Translations under genes and position numbers: made by a program
Part shown: positions 40,748 through 48,972 of the stretch, one piece after another
Layout: every line of letters begins with the position of its first letter
How positions within the stretch are numbered: position 1 is the stretch's first letter
From: an uncultured Eubacteriales bacterium
GTDB taxonomy: Bacteria; Bacillota; Clostridia; Oscillospirales; Oscillospiraceae
Assembly: GCA_900316205.1 (NCBI GenBank)
Contig: ONBX01000001.1
Span: 19,373 to 83,372 of the forward strand
Length of the DNA stretch: 64,000 nucleotides
Direction of reading: 5' to 3'
Notes under the pieces: model-generated
What the model was told of the DNA's origin: nothing
What the model saw: only the letters and a program-made list of their open reading frames with translations
Databases searched by the model: none

Positions 40748-41662
40748 ATGAAAGCATCCGTGAAAGTATTTCGTATCCTGTCTGGCCTGTTTTTGCTGGC
40801 CTTCAGCGTCTATGCGCTGCTGGATACCTTCCTGATCCCGCGGGTATATGCCAGCGTGGAGAGTGTGGCCGCGGCGGCAGAGGAGAGCTGCCAGACTCAG
40901 ACGCTCTCCGGTACCGTGGGCGGGAGCGAGTCGGTCCCTGAGATCACAGAGACCAGCTATTCCGACGGCTCCCTCAGTGTGGAGATCAGCAGCTATCGGG
41001 TGGAGGATACCACCGTCTATGTGGCAGACATCCTCACGGAGGAGCCCCAGGCTCTGCTGGCCGCCTTCTCCCAAAACAGCTATGGGCGCAACATCACCGC
41101 TGTGTCCTCGGAGACCGCGGAGCAGGTCGGAGCGATCCTGGCCGTGAACGGGGATAACTATGGCTCCCGGGAAAAGGGCTATGTGATCCGAAACGGCGTG
41201 CTGTACCGGGAGACACCTGCTTCTGATCAGGAGGATCTGGTGATCTGGTCCGACGGCAGCTTTTCGATCATCCGGGAGTCGGAGATCAGCGCCAGAGAAT
41301 TGCTGGAGCAGGGGGCCTGGCAGGTCTTCTCCTTCGGCCCCGGGCTCCTGGAGGAGGGAGAGCTCCTGGTGGATGCGGAGGATGAGGTGGACCGGGCCAA
41401 GGCCAGCAATCCCCGCACGGCCCTGGGCCAAATCGGGGAGGGACACTATGTGCTGGTGGTCTCCGACGGGCGCAGCGATGAGAGCGAGGGGCTGAGCCTC
41501 TACGAGCTGGCGCAGTTTCTGCAGCAGCTTGGGGTACAGACCGCCTACAACCTGGACGGCGGCGGTTCCTCCACCATGGTGTTTCTCGGTCAGGTGGTCA
41601 ACCAGCCTGTGGGCAGCCGGGGCAGCGGGCAGCGGGCGGTGACGGATATCGTCTATGTGTGA
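40748..41662 (+). CDS. Membrane-anchored phosphodiester glycosidase (NAGPA-like) domain protein
   Basis: A 304-residue protein with an N-terminal signal anchor (VFRILSGLFLLAFSVYALLDTFL) and an extracellular domain of the NAGPA family. Signatures are AVNGDNYGSREKGYVIRNG, NPRTALGQIGEGHYVLVVSDGR and YNLDGGGSSTMVF. Relatives remove N-acetylglucosamine-1-phosphate-type phosphodiesters, or act on teichoic-acid-like glycans. AAAGGAGGT lies 5 bases before ATG 40748, which excludes the earlier in-frame codon. The stop is 16 bases before the start of the next membrane protein gene. Confidence 0.87.
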   Translation: MKASVKVFRILSGLFLLAFSVYALLDTFLIPRVYASVESVAAAAEESCQTQTLSGTVGGSESVPEITETSYSDGSLSVEISSYRVEDTTVYVADILTEEPQALLAAFSQNSYGRNITAVSSETAEQVGAILAVNGDNYGSREKGYVIRNGVLYRETPASDQEDLVIWSDGSFSIIRESEISARELLEQGAWQVFSFGPGLLEEGELLVDAEDEVDRAKASNPRTALGQIGEGHYVLVVSDGRSDESEGLSLYELAQFLQQLGVQTAYNLDGGGSSTMVFLGQVVNQPVGSRGSGQRAVTDIVYV

Positions 41663-41678
41663 AAAGGGGGGAGAGAGC

Positions 41679-42083
41679 ATGAAAAAAGAACTGTTGCGAA
41701 TTCGGGACCGCTGGCTGGTGGCCACGGTGAGCACGGTGTTTTTTGCCGCGGTCTATGAGTGCTTCAGCCATCAGGTCTATTCCCGGGCCATGATCCTGGC
41801 CTTCCTCTATCCGCTGCTGGGCGGCCTCATGCCGACAACGCTGCTGATGCTGGCGAAGGCAAAGCTGAAGCCGGGGGAGTGGACACGCAGTCTCTGGGAC
41901 GCGGGGATCGCGTCCCTCACGCTGGGCAGTTTGTTCGGTGGAGTGCTGGAAATCTACGGCACCACCAGCCGCCTGAGCGCGGTCCTTCCCGTTCTGGGCT
42001 GGACGCTGCTGGCGCTGGGACTCCTGCTCTGGATCCTGGAGCTGTGCCGCCGGGAAAAAGCGGCCGCATCATACGGAAAATGA
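41679..42083 (+). CDS. Small four-helix membrane protein of unknown function
   Basis: A 134-residue protein not recognised as a named family. Four hydrophobic segments are visible (WLVATVSTVFFAAVYECF, AMILAFLYPLLGGLMPTTLL, AGIASLTLGSLFGGVLEIY and LPVLGWTLLALGLLLWILEL) with positively charged ends. ATG 41679 has GGGGGGAG 6 bases upstream. It directly follows the phosphodiester glycosidase gene and is followed by a terminator, so the two form an operon and it may assist that enzyme at the membrane. Confidence 0.8.
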   Translation: MKKELLRIRDRWLVATVSTVFFAAVYECFSHQVYSRAMILAFLYPLLGGLMPTTLLMLAKAKLKPGEWTRSLWDAGIASLTLGSLFGGVLEIYGTTSRLSAVLPVLGWTLLALGLLLWILELCRREKAAASYGK

Positions 42084-42088
42084 ATGTG

Positions 42089-42122
42089 ACACAGGGGATT
42101 TTCAGTCTCCTGTGTTTTCTTC
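42089..42122 (+). terminator. Rho-independent terminator
   Basis: ACACAGG/CCTGTGT stem (42089-42095, 42109-42115) followed by a T-rich tail TTTTCTTCT. Confidence 0.75.
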
Positions 42123-42137
42123 TGTAGGCTTTACCAA

Positions 42138-42167
42138 TTGACATGGGGAACGGCGCGGCGGTATAAT
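42138..42167 (+). promoter_or_regulatory. Promoter of glyA
   Basis: TTGACA at 42138-42143, 18-base spacer, TATAAT at 42162-42167; both hexamers are consensus. Confidence 0.85.
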
Positions 42168-42200
42168 GACGCGAAATCTATCGAAGCGGAGAGAAATGAT

Positions 42201-43442
42201 ATGAGTTACGATATTATCAGGAAACAGGACCCTGAGGTCTACGCCTCCATGATGCGGGAACTGGAGCGGCAGCGGGATCATATCGAGCTGATCGCCTCGG
42301 AAAACTTTGTGAGCCCCGCCGTGCTGGAGGCCATGGGCAGCCATCTCACCAACAAATATGCCGAGGGCTATCCCGCCGCCCGCTATTACGGCGGCTGCCA
42401 GTATGTGGACGAGATCGAGAATCTGGCCATCGAGCGGGCCAAGAAGCTCTTCGGCGCGGAGCACGCCAACGTCCAGCCCCACTCCGGCTCCAATGCCAAT
42501 ATGGCGGTGTATATCGCCCTGCTCCAGCCTCATGATACCATCTTGGGCATGGATCTGACCCACGGCGGTCACCTGACCCACGGCTCCAGGGCCTCCATCT
42601 CCGGAAAGTACTTCAATGCCCAGTTCTACGGCGTGGAGAAGGATACCGAGACCATCAACTATGACAAGGTCCTCCAGAAGGCGGAGGAGTGCCGCCCCAA
42701 GCTCATCATTGCCGGCGGCAGCGCCTACCCCCGCTTCATCGACTTTGAAAAGATGCGCCAGATCGCCGACGAGGTTGGCGCCTATCTGATGGTGGACATG
42801 GCCCACATCGCGGGCCTTGTGGCCGCCGGCCTTCACCCGAACCCGGTGCCCTATGCCCATGTGGTCACCACCACCACCCACAAGACCCTCCGCGGGCCCC
42901 GGGGCGCTCTGATCCTCTGCAAGGAGGAACTGAAAAAGAAGATCAACAGCGGCGTCTTCCCCGGCACCCAGGGCGGTCCCCTCATGCACATCATCGCCGG
43001 CAAGGCCGTCTGCTTCGGCGAGGCCCTGACCCCCGAGTTTCACGCCTATCAGGAGCAGATCCTGAAAAACGCCGCGGCCCTGGCCGAAACCCTCCAGAGC
43101 CATGGCGTGCGCCTGGTCTCCGGCGGCACGGACAATCATCTCATGCTGGCCGATACCATGAGCCGCGGCAAGACCGGCCACGAGGTCCAGGTCCTGCTGG
43201 ACGAGGCCAACATCACCGCCAACAAGAACACCATCCCCTTTGATACACAGTCCATGCGCCTGACATCCGGCATGCGCTTCGGCAGTCCAGCCATCACCAG
43301 CCGGGGGATGAAGGAGCCGGAGATGCGCCAGATCGGCGAGGCCATTGCCCGCCTGATGGAGGAGGGGGAGAGCGCCGTGCCCCAGGTGCGGGAGGAAATG
43401 ATCGCGCTTTGCCGCCGCTTCCCCCTGTACCCCGAGCTTTGA
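42201..43442 (+). CDS. glyA: Serine hydroxymethyltransferase
   Basis: A 413-residue PLP enzyme converting serine and tetrahydrofolate to glycine and methylene-tetrahydrofolate. Visible signatures are [57 protein letters not shown] and the PLP-lysine site [20 protein letters not shown] 42201 follows GGAGAGA; an earlier in-frame TTG lies inside the promoter and is rejected. The stop is 9 bases before the acetyltransferase gene. Confidence 0.97.
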   Translation: MSYDIIRKQDPEVYASMMRELERQRDHIELIASENFVSPAVLEAMGSHLTNKYAEGYPAARYYGGCQYVDEIENLAIERAKKLFGAEHANVQPHSGSNANMAVYIALLQPHDTILGMDLTHGGHLTHGSRASISGKYFNAQFYGVEKDTETINYDKVLQKAEECRPKLIIAGGSAYPRFIDFEKMRQIADEVGAYLMVDMAHIAGLVAAGLHPNPVPYAHVVTTTTHKTLRGPRGALILCKEELKKKINSGVFPGTQGGPLMHIIAGKAVCFGEALTPEFHAYQEQILKNAAALAETLQSHGVRLVSGGTDNHLMLADTMSRGKTGHEVQVLLDEANITANKNTIPFDTQSMRLTSGMRFGSPAITSRGMKEPEMRQIGEAIARLMEEGESAVPQVREEMIALCRRFPLYPEL

Positions 43443-43451
43443 GGAGCCCTT

Positions 43452-44060
43452 ATGAACCAGAAGGAACGGATGCTCCGAAATCTTCCCTATAAGGCCTGGA
43501 TGGACGGCCTTCCGGAAGAGCGTCTCGATTGCCAGAAAAAACTCTGGGAGTATAACAACCTTCCTCCCCAGCGCTGGGAGGAACTGCCCGCGCTGCTCAA
43601 AAACATCCTGGGCGGCCTGGGGGAGGGCTCCGGCATCCTGCCGCCGCTGCGCTGCGACTATGGCACCAACATCTTCCTGGGCGAACATGTGGAGGTCAAT
43701 TATAACCTGACGGTCCTGGACGTGGGCAGGGTCACCATCGGGGACCGGGTGCTCATCGCGCCGAACGTCAGCATCTATACCGCGGGGCACCCCGTCCATC
43801 CCCGGTCCCGCCGCTCCGGCTATGAGTACGGCATCGACGTCAGCATCGGGGACGATGTGTGGATCGGCGGCAACGTCACCATCCTGCCCGGGGTGCACAT
43901 CGGCAGCGGTTCGGTCATCGGCGGCGGCAGCGTGGTGACGAAGGACATCCCGGCAAACGTCATCGCGGCGGGAAACCCCTGTCGGGTGCTGCGCCCCATC
44001 ACCGAGGAGGACCGGGACTTCTATTTCCGGGACCGGCGCTTTGATGTGGAGGACTACTGA
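43452..44060 (+). CDS. Maltose/galactoside O-acetyltransferase-type left-handed beta-helix protein
   Basis: A 202-residue trimeric-type acetyltransferase. The N-terminal Maa/Nod domain (KAWMDGLPEERLDCQKKLWEYNNL) is followed by hexapeptide repeats (VGRVTIGDRVLIAPNVSIYTAGHPVHPRSRRSGYEYG, then IGDDVWIGGNVTILPGVHIGSGSVIGGGSVV in shorter turns). The catalytic His is the one in TAGHPV. It transfers acetyl from acetyl-CoA to a sugar hydroxyl; the acceptor is unknown. It is co-transcribed with glyA and ends before a strong terminator. Confidence 0.92.
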   Translation: MNQKERMLRNLPYKAWMDGLPEERLDCQKKLWEYNNLPPQRWEELPALLKNILGGLGEGSGILPPLRCDYGTNIFLGEHVEVNYNLTVLDVGRVTIGDRVLIAPNVSIYTAGHPVHPRSRRSGYEYGIDVSIGDDVWIGGNVTILPGVHIGSGSVIGGGSVVTKDIPANVIAAGNPCRVLRPITEEDRDFYFRDRRFDVEDY

Positions 44061-44082
44061 TCCCCGGAATACAAAAACGGAA

Positions 44083-44117
44083 CACGGCGGAGCCCGGGCG
44101 GCCCCGCCGTGATTTTT
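44083..44117 (+). terminator. Terminator, copy 1 of a duplicated 39-base sequence
   Basis: CACGGCGG/CCGCCGTG stem with an inner CCGGGCGG pairing, then ATTTTT. The 39 bases 44079-44117 are repeated exactly at 46951-46989. Confidence 0.88.
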
Positions 44118-44132
44118 AAAAAGGGAAAGACA

Positions 44133-44861
44133 ATGATCCATCTTGTTATTTGTGATGACGACAGGGACTTTGCCCTGCGCTTGAAGACAGAGCTGGAGAA
44201 GCTGCTGGCGGAGCGGAGCGTGCCTGCAAGGATCCGCGCCTTCGCTTCGGCGGAAGAGATCGGGCAGGAGACGCTTGCGGACTGCGAAATCGCGTTCCTG
44301 GATATCGACTTTGCGGGAAAACGCTACAACGGCATCGATATCGCCCGCAGGATGCGCCGGAGCGGGAGCGAGGCTGTGATCGTCTTTGTCAGCAATTTCG
44401 TGGAATACGCCCCGGAGGGCTATGAGGTCCAGGCCTTCCGCTATCTGCTGAAGGACGAGCTGCCGCGGAAGCTGGCGGCCTGTCTGGACCAGATCCTGGA
44501 GCAGATGCGGAAAAAGAAGCTGACCGTTCGGATCCAGTCGGAGGGAGAGCAGATCTCCCTTGCGCTCTGCGATATCCTTTATCTGGAGTCCATGGGTCAT
44601 ACGCTGCTGTATCATGTCCTGCAGAAGGGCTTTGCGCCGGATCGGGTCTACAGCTGCTATGGGGCCATCGGCAAGATGGAGGAGGAACTGGCACAGCGGG
44701 GCTTCCTCCGCACGCAGAAAAGCTATCTTGTGAACATGGCGCACATCCGAAGGTTCAATTCCCGGGAGCTGCTGCTTTCCAACGGGGTGAGCCTGCCTGT
44801 GAGCGACAAGAGCTATGCCGCTTGCAAGCGCCAGTATTTGCTTTGGAGGGGAAAACAATGA
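44133..44861 (+). CDS. LytTR-family response regulator
   Basis: A 242-residue two-component regulator. The receiver domain (HLVICDDDRDFALRLKTELEK, phosphoacceptor Asp57 in AFLDIDFAGKRYNGID, conserved Lys in YLLKDELP) is followed by a LytTR DNA-binding domain (LTVRIQSEGEQISLALCDILYLES, RTQKSYLVNMAHIRRF). LytTR regulators typically control peptide-signalled, competence or surface functions. ATG 44133 follows AAGGGAAAG; its stop overlaps the histidine kinase start (ATGA). Its target is not evident; no AgrBD-like peptide genes are adjacent. Confidence 0.94.
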   Translation: MIHLVICDDDRDFALRLKTELEKLLAERSVPARIRAFASAEEIGQETLADCEIAFLDIDFAGKRYNGIDIARRMRRSGSEAVIVFVSNFVEYAPEGYEVQAFRYLLKDELPRKLAACLDQILEQMRKKKLTVRIQSEGEQISLALCDILYLESMGHTLLYHVLQKGFAPDRVYSCYGAIGKMEEELAQRGFLRTQKSYLVNMAHIRRFNSRELLLSNGVSLPVSDKSYAACKRQYLLWRGKQ

Positions 44862-46189
44862 TCGAGCTTCTTCTCAGCTGGATCTGGATCGGTATGGAAG
44901 CCGCCTCCCTGTACTGCTTTGGCTCGGCCTTTTTCAAGCGGAGGCTTTCTCTGGGCCGTACCATACTGGTCCTGCTGCTTTACCAGAGCTTTATGCTGAT
45001 CCATGCAAATGCTTTGCTCTACAGGCTGCCCCTTGTTTCGGAAAAGCTGCTTGGCATGCTTGCCGTAAGCCTTGCGTTTGCTGCGGTGTTTTCCGCTCCC
45101 TGGTACAGCTGTGCAGCCGGAGCGGTGGGCGTTTTCTTTCTGGTAACAGCCGTTGAGATCCTTTTTGCGGCCCTGGCTTCCGCTCTCTTCGGGATTTCCA
45201 TGGAGGACCTTGCCTGGAGAAAGGCTTTTTACGCCCTGTTCGTGACGCTGGAGAAAAGCCTTGAGCTCTTCCTTTGCTGGGGCTTGATGCGCCTGCGGAA
45301 CAGAAAAAAGAACCGCGCCCGCAGCCGCCGCTTTGCGCTGCTTGTGACGCTTTTCCCTCTGGTCAGCACCTTCCTGATCCTGTTTATCATTCAGAACTAT
45401 CAGGAACGGAGCGATTTTGCCGCCCCGGCTGTGCTGTTCAGCGTGATCCTGATCCTGGCAAACGTCTTTGCCTTGGGGCTGATGGACAGCCTCGAACGGA
45501 CGTCGGAGGCGGAGAAGGAGCTTGCGCTGCAGCATCAAAGCGCAAAACTGCAGACAGAAAACTATATGGCCCTGGAGAAAAGCTACCGCAGTCAGCGCGC
45601 GGCCAGCCACGAGTTCAAGCATCAGCTGGGTCTGATCCGGGATCTGCTGGCAGAGGGGCGCCCGGAGGAGGCGCAGCGCTATATCGACCAGCTGCAGGGA
45701 CAGCAGAATGCCCGGATTTTTGCCGTCAATTCCGGCAACCCCATCGTGGATGCCATTTTCAACGAGAAGTACCAGCGTGCCAGGGAGGAGGGGATTGACA
45801 TCCGCTTTCAGGTGAACGATCTTTCTCAAATCTCCATCCCCACCGATGACCTGGTGGTGCTGCTTTCCAATCTATTGGACAACGCCATTGAAGCCTGCCT
45901 CCGTCTGCCAGAGGACAGGGCCATCGCGTGCTCTCTGGTCCATGAGGAGGAGTTGCTTCTCTCCATCCGCAATACCTCTCCCGCGGTACAAATCGAGAAT
46001 GGCAGAATCGAGACCAGCAAGGAGCCAAAAGCGGAGCACGGCTTCGGATTGGCGGCGGTCCGCGATATCCTGATGCGGCTGGAGGGAGAATATGTGATGG
46101 ACTACAGCGAGCCCTGGTTTTCCTTTGTCGCGGAGATCCCCGATGCTGCCAACGAACGGAACGAATGTTCGACTCCGGCTGTCAATTGA
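44858..46189 (+). CDS. GHKL-family sensor histidine kinase (AgrC-like)
   Basis: A 443-residue kinase. About six N-terminal membrane helices (residues 1-200) form the sensor. The dimerisation/phospho-acceptor segment is RAASHEFKHQLGLIRDLL, His251, and the ATPase domain has the N box LVVLLSNLLDNAIEACLRLPED and G box HGFGLAAVRDIL. This architecture is typical of AgrC/ComD-type kinases that sense peptides. GGAGGGG lies about 7 bases before ATG 44858. Paired with the overlapping LytTR regulator. Confidence 0.93.
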   Translation: MIELLLSWIWIGMEAASLYCFGSAFFKRRLSLGRTILVLLLYQSFMLIHANALLYRLPLVSEKLLGMLAVSLAFAAVFSAPWYSCAAGAVGVFFLVTAVEILFAALASALFGISMEDLAWRKAFYALFVTLEKSLELFLCWGLMRLRNRKKNRARSRRFALLVTLFPLVSTFLILFIIQNYQERSDFAAPAVLFSVILILANVFALGLMDSLERTSEAEKELALQHQSAKLQTENYMALEKSYRSQRAASHEFKHQLGLIRDLLAEGRPEEAQRYIDQLQGQQNARIFAVNSGNPIVDAIFNEKYQRAREEGIDIRFQVNDLSQISIPTDDLVVLLSNLLDNAIEACLRLPEDRAIACSLVHEEELLLSIRNTSPAVQIENGRIETSKEPKAEHGFGLAAVRDILMRLEGEYVMDYSEPWFSFVAEIPDAANERNECSTPAVN

Positions 46190-46319
46190 GCCTGACCTTT
46201 CTGCCCGTCCCCCTTTTTCGTGTCAAAAAAAGCCTGTTTTGTGCCGAATGAGGCGACAGATCAGCGCTGATGCGCTAACATGGACGCATCATGGAAAGCG
46301 AAGGAGAGCGGGAGAAAAC

Positions 46320-46568
46320 ATGAAACGCACAAAGATGGAACGCATGGTGCAAGAACTCCTTGCGGCTGCCGGCAAGCCCTTGTCGCGCCGGGATCTGGAG
46401 GCTGTGTTTCCTTATCGATTTGTTCCGGCTGCGGTGATCATCCTTTCTCTGGAATCGCTGCAGCGGAAGGGCCTGGTCCGGGAAGTGGGCTATTCTTACC
46501 TTGGCTGCGGCGAAGAGGAGAGACTGTATGCTGTCTGCCCTTCGGGAGCGGTGGAGAAAGACCACTAA
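46320..46568 (+). CDS. Small winged-helix-like protein, unknown function
   Basis: An 82-residue protein starting MKRTKMERMVQELLAAAGKPLSRRDLEAVF. The central part (PAAVIILSLESLQRKGLVREVGYSYLG) resembles a short winged helix with recognition helix and wing, but no family was recognised with confidence. GGGAG lies about 6 bases before ATG 46320. It sits between the histidine kinase and a decayed sigma gene. It may be a small DNA-binding regulator of that module. Confidence 0.6.
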   Translation: MKRTKMERMVQELLAAAGKPLSRRDLEAVFPYRFVPAAVIILSLESLQRKGLVREVGYSYLGCGEEERLYAVCPSGAVEKDH

Positions 46569-46587
46569 GGACAGGGACGGGAAAAGA

Positions 46588-46950
46588 ATGAACGGGGAAC
46601 GGACAGTAAGCAGCTATAGTCTGCGCGAATTGTATGAGGAATATATGCCATCGGTCTACCGCGCGGCTTTCCATTGCGTTCAGAATCATTCCAGAGCGGA
46701 GACGATCGTGCGGGACAGTTTTCTGGATCTGGCCGGAAGCAGCTTGCGTTTTCGGAATAAGCGTCAGATCCGGGGATTTCTGATCCTTACGGCGGTAAAG
46801 CGTTGCGAGGAATGGCCTGACTGTGATCCGAAGGGGAGAGAAAGGTAAGAAAGCGGTGCGCTGGGCTATCTTACAGAGCAAGAGGGCTATACCGCTTGGG
46901 AACTGGCTGCGCTGATGTACATCTGGCAGATCGGTTGCATGGGAAAATGA
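46588..46950 (+). pseudogene. Decayed ECF-type sigma factor, paralogue of the intact gene at 47079
   Basis: Starts MNGERTVSSYSLRELYEEYMPSVYRAAF, clearly homologous to the intact sigma (SLRTLYRDYMPSVYRMAY). Region 2 similarity continues to LTAVKRCEEW, then TAA at 46846-46848. In the same frame after this stop a remnant of region 4 follows (LTEQEGYTAWELAALMY against YYFEGYSVQELAKLLH), ending at TGA 46950. About 25 residues of the linker and the recognition helix are missing. The first 86 codons may still be translated. A duplication and decay of the neighbouring gene is the simplest reading. Confidence 0.8.
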
Positions 46951-46954
46951 GGAA

Positions 46955-46990
46955 CACGGCGGAGCCCGGGCGGCCCCGCCGTGATTTTTT
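46955..46990 (+). terminator. Terminator, copy 2 of a duplicated 39-base sequence
   Basis: The same CACGGCGG/CCGCCGTG hairpin with T6 tail as at 44083-44117; 39 bases are identical. It separates the sigma remnant from the intact sigma operon. Confidence 0.88.
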
Positions 46991-47078
46991 ATGGAAAATC
47001 CGAAAAGCCTGAAACCTTTTGGCCCCCTCATCCGTTATACTGGGTGGAGAGATTATCACGGGAAAGAGAGGAGAGAAC

Positions 47079-47576
47079 ATGAAGGGCAAGCTGGAATATG
47101 CCAGCGTCAGCCTGCGGACCCTGTACCGGGACTATATGCCTTCGGTCTATCGCATGGCCTACAGCTATCTGCAAAACCATCCCGACAGCGAAGACGTGGT
47201 CCAGGAATGCTTTCTGCGTCTGGCGCAAAGCGGCAAGCACTTTGAGGATACACGCCAGGTCCAGGCCTGGCTGATCATCACGGCGGCAAATCTGAGCAAG
47301 GATCTGCTCCGGCGCGCCCACCGGAAGGACCTGCCCCTGGATGCCGCCGGAGATCGACCGGCACCGCGGGAGGAACACAGAGAACTGCGCAGGGCGGTGC
47401 TGGAGCTGCCGGATAAGTACCGGGCCGTCATTTACCTGTACTATTTTGAGGGTTATTCGGTGCAGGAACTGGCAAAGCTGCTGCACCGTCCGGAGAGCAC
47501 CGTGAAGACCTGGCTGCGCCGGGGACGGGAACTGCTCCGGGAGAAAATCGAAAGGGAAGGAGGGATCGCCGAATGA
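47079..47576 (+). CDS. ECF-type RNA polymerase sigma factor
   Basis: A 165-residue sigma-70 family protein with only regions 2 and 4. Region 2 is SLRTLYRDYMPSVYRMAYSYLQNHPDSEDVVQECFLRLA in parts, and region 4 is VLELPDKYRAVIYLYYFEGYSVQELAKLL followed by the recognition helix RPESTVKTWLRRGRELL. ATG 47079 with GAGAGGAGAG upstream is chosen. The stop overlaps the next gene (ATGA), which encodes a single-pass membrane protein in the usual anti-sigma position. Promoter targets unknown. Confidence 0.93.
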   Translation: MKGKLEYASVSLRTLYRDYMPSVYRMAYSYLQNHPDSEDVVQECFLRLAQSGKHFEDTRQVQAWLIITAANLSKDLLRRAHRKDLPLDAAGDRPAPREEHRELRRAVLELPDKYRAVIYLYYFEGYSVQELAKLLHRPESTVKTWLRRGRELLREKIEREGGIAE

Positions 47577-48865
47577 AGATCGAGGAAGAGATCCGCGGCA
47601 TCTACGGGCCGATAAAGCCCCTGCCCGGCGGGGAGGACCGGATGTGGATCGCCATCGATCGGGCGCTGGATGGAAAAGCAAAGGATGTGCAGATCCAGCT
47701 GCGCCCTCATCGGGTCAAGCTGCGCCCCTTTCTGACGGCAGCGGCGGTGATCGTGCTGCTGCTGATGAGCCTTGCCCTGCTGCGCAGCCTGCGTCCGCGT
47801 CCGGAGAACGGGGAGTTTTCGGCTTCCCTTGCCACGGCGGCTCCGGAAACGGAGTCCACACCCCGGCAAATTCGGGAGATACGCGCCATCGAACTGGTGA
47901 ATGCCCAGGTGGACGGAAGCGAGCTGCTGACTGTCAGCGAGGAGGGGCAGTATCTGGCACGGGCCGTGCTGCGGTCAGGCTTTTGCGTGGACCACTGGGA
48001 GCTGAACGGCGAAAGAGTGGATTCTCCTTCCCGCCGCTTCAGTCTGTTTTTCGACAGCATCGGCGTGAAGAAAGTGGAGGCGGTGCTGCGGGAGGAAAGG
48101 CGCGTCATCTGCGAGAATGCCTATCTGCAGTTTCCGGACGAAAGCGGCCAGCCCGCAGGGTGGATGTATCGGGATCTGTGCTTTGAATATGACTACACCG
48201 TTCCTACCACCGGCCTGCCCCATCCGGGAGGCAGCATCACCGCCTTTGTGCTGCCGCTGATCCCGGAGGGGACGGAGCTGGAGGCCTGGCGCATCGACGG
48301 GCAGCGGGTGGAGGCGGGAGATCCTGCCGCGCGTATCCTGCTGGACGGGCTGGACCGCAGCGTTACCATCGAAGCGCTGCTGCGGGAAGAGACCGGCGCG
48401 GCAGGAGCGGGGGAGAGCCTGACCCTGGGCGCGGGCGGCGCTCCCGGCACCTTCCTGGAGCTGCCGGAGGATGACAGACCCGCAGGCTGGAGCAGCCTGC
48501 CGGAAAACACCTGGCTGGAGATCGATTACCAGCAGGACGGGGTCCCCTTTGACCCCTCTGCGCCAGCCCGGGACGGTCACACGCATCAATGGCAGATAGA
48601 TCCTGCCCGCTCCTGGGAAAGAACCTGCGCCGCGGCGGGACAGACCACCCGAGTCTGCAGTGTATGCGGACGATCCTACAGGACTGAGCTGCCGACCTTG
48701 GATCATAGCTTCGAATGGGCCTTCTTTCCGGATTCGATCTATGTGTATGACGTCTGTACCGTGTGCGGATACCGGGTCCAGCTGGATATCACGATCTATG
48801 ATCTGGGTCTGGAGCCGCGCCCGACGGAGGAGCCGGCGCCACCGGGCGAAGCGGGAGCACCATAA
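47573..48865 (+). CDS. Membrane-anchored putative anti-sigma/sensor protein with extracellular zinc-ribbon-like repeats
   Basis: A 430-residue protein. About 50 cytoplasmic residues, including DRMWIAIDRALDGKAKD, precede one membrane helix (FLTAAAVIVLLLMSLALL, residues about 54-71) and a large extracellular part. The C-terminus has the HTHQW...RTCAAAGQTTRVCSVCGRSYRTELPTLDHSF pattern and a second CTVCGYRVQ: two CxxC knuckles with His residues, as in extracellular Cys/His repeats of clostridial surface proteins. Four-base overlap with the sigma gene supports an anti-sigma role, although no canonical ZAS motif is present. Ligand unknown. Confidence 0.7.
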   Translation: MKIEEEIRGIYGPIKPLPGGEDRMWIAIDRALDGKAKDVQIQLRPHRVKLRPFLTAAAVIVLLLMSLALLRSLRPRPENGEFSASLATAAPETESTPRQIREIRAIELVNAQVDGSELLTVSEEGQYLARAVLRSGFCVDHWELNGERVDSPSRRFSLFFDSIGVKKVEAVLREERRVICENAYLQFPDESGQPAGWMYRDLCFEYDYTVPTTGLPHPGGSITAFVLPLIPEGTELEAWRIDGQRVEAGDPAARILLDGLDRSVTIEALLREETGAAGAGESLTLGAGGAPGTFLELPEDDRPAGWSSLPENTWLEIDYQQDGVPFDPSAPARDGHTHQWQIDPARSWERTCAAAGQTTRVCSVCGRSYRTELPTLDHSFEWAFFPDSIYVYDVCTVCGYRVQLDITIYDLGLEPRPTEEPAPPGEAGAP

Positions 48866-48972
48866 GATCAAAACCGGCAAAAGAGCGTGGTCCCTCGCGG
48901 AAACGGGGTTTTCTTTTCAAAAAGTCTATGATATCATAGTTTTATCTGAAAGGCGGAAGGGAGACCTGCAGC

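Noticed and set aside
42102-44858. A 918-codon minus-strand frame
   Set aside because: Antisense to glyA, the acetyltransferase and the LytTR regulator, each of which has clear motifs and ribosome sites.
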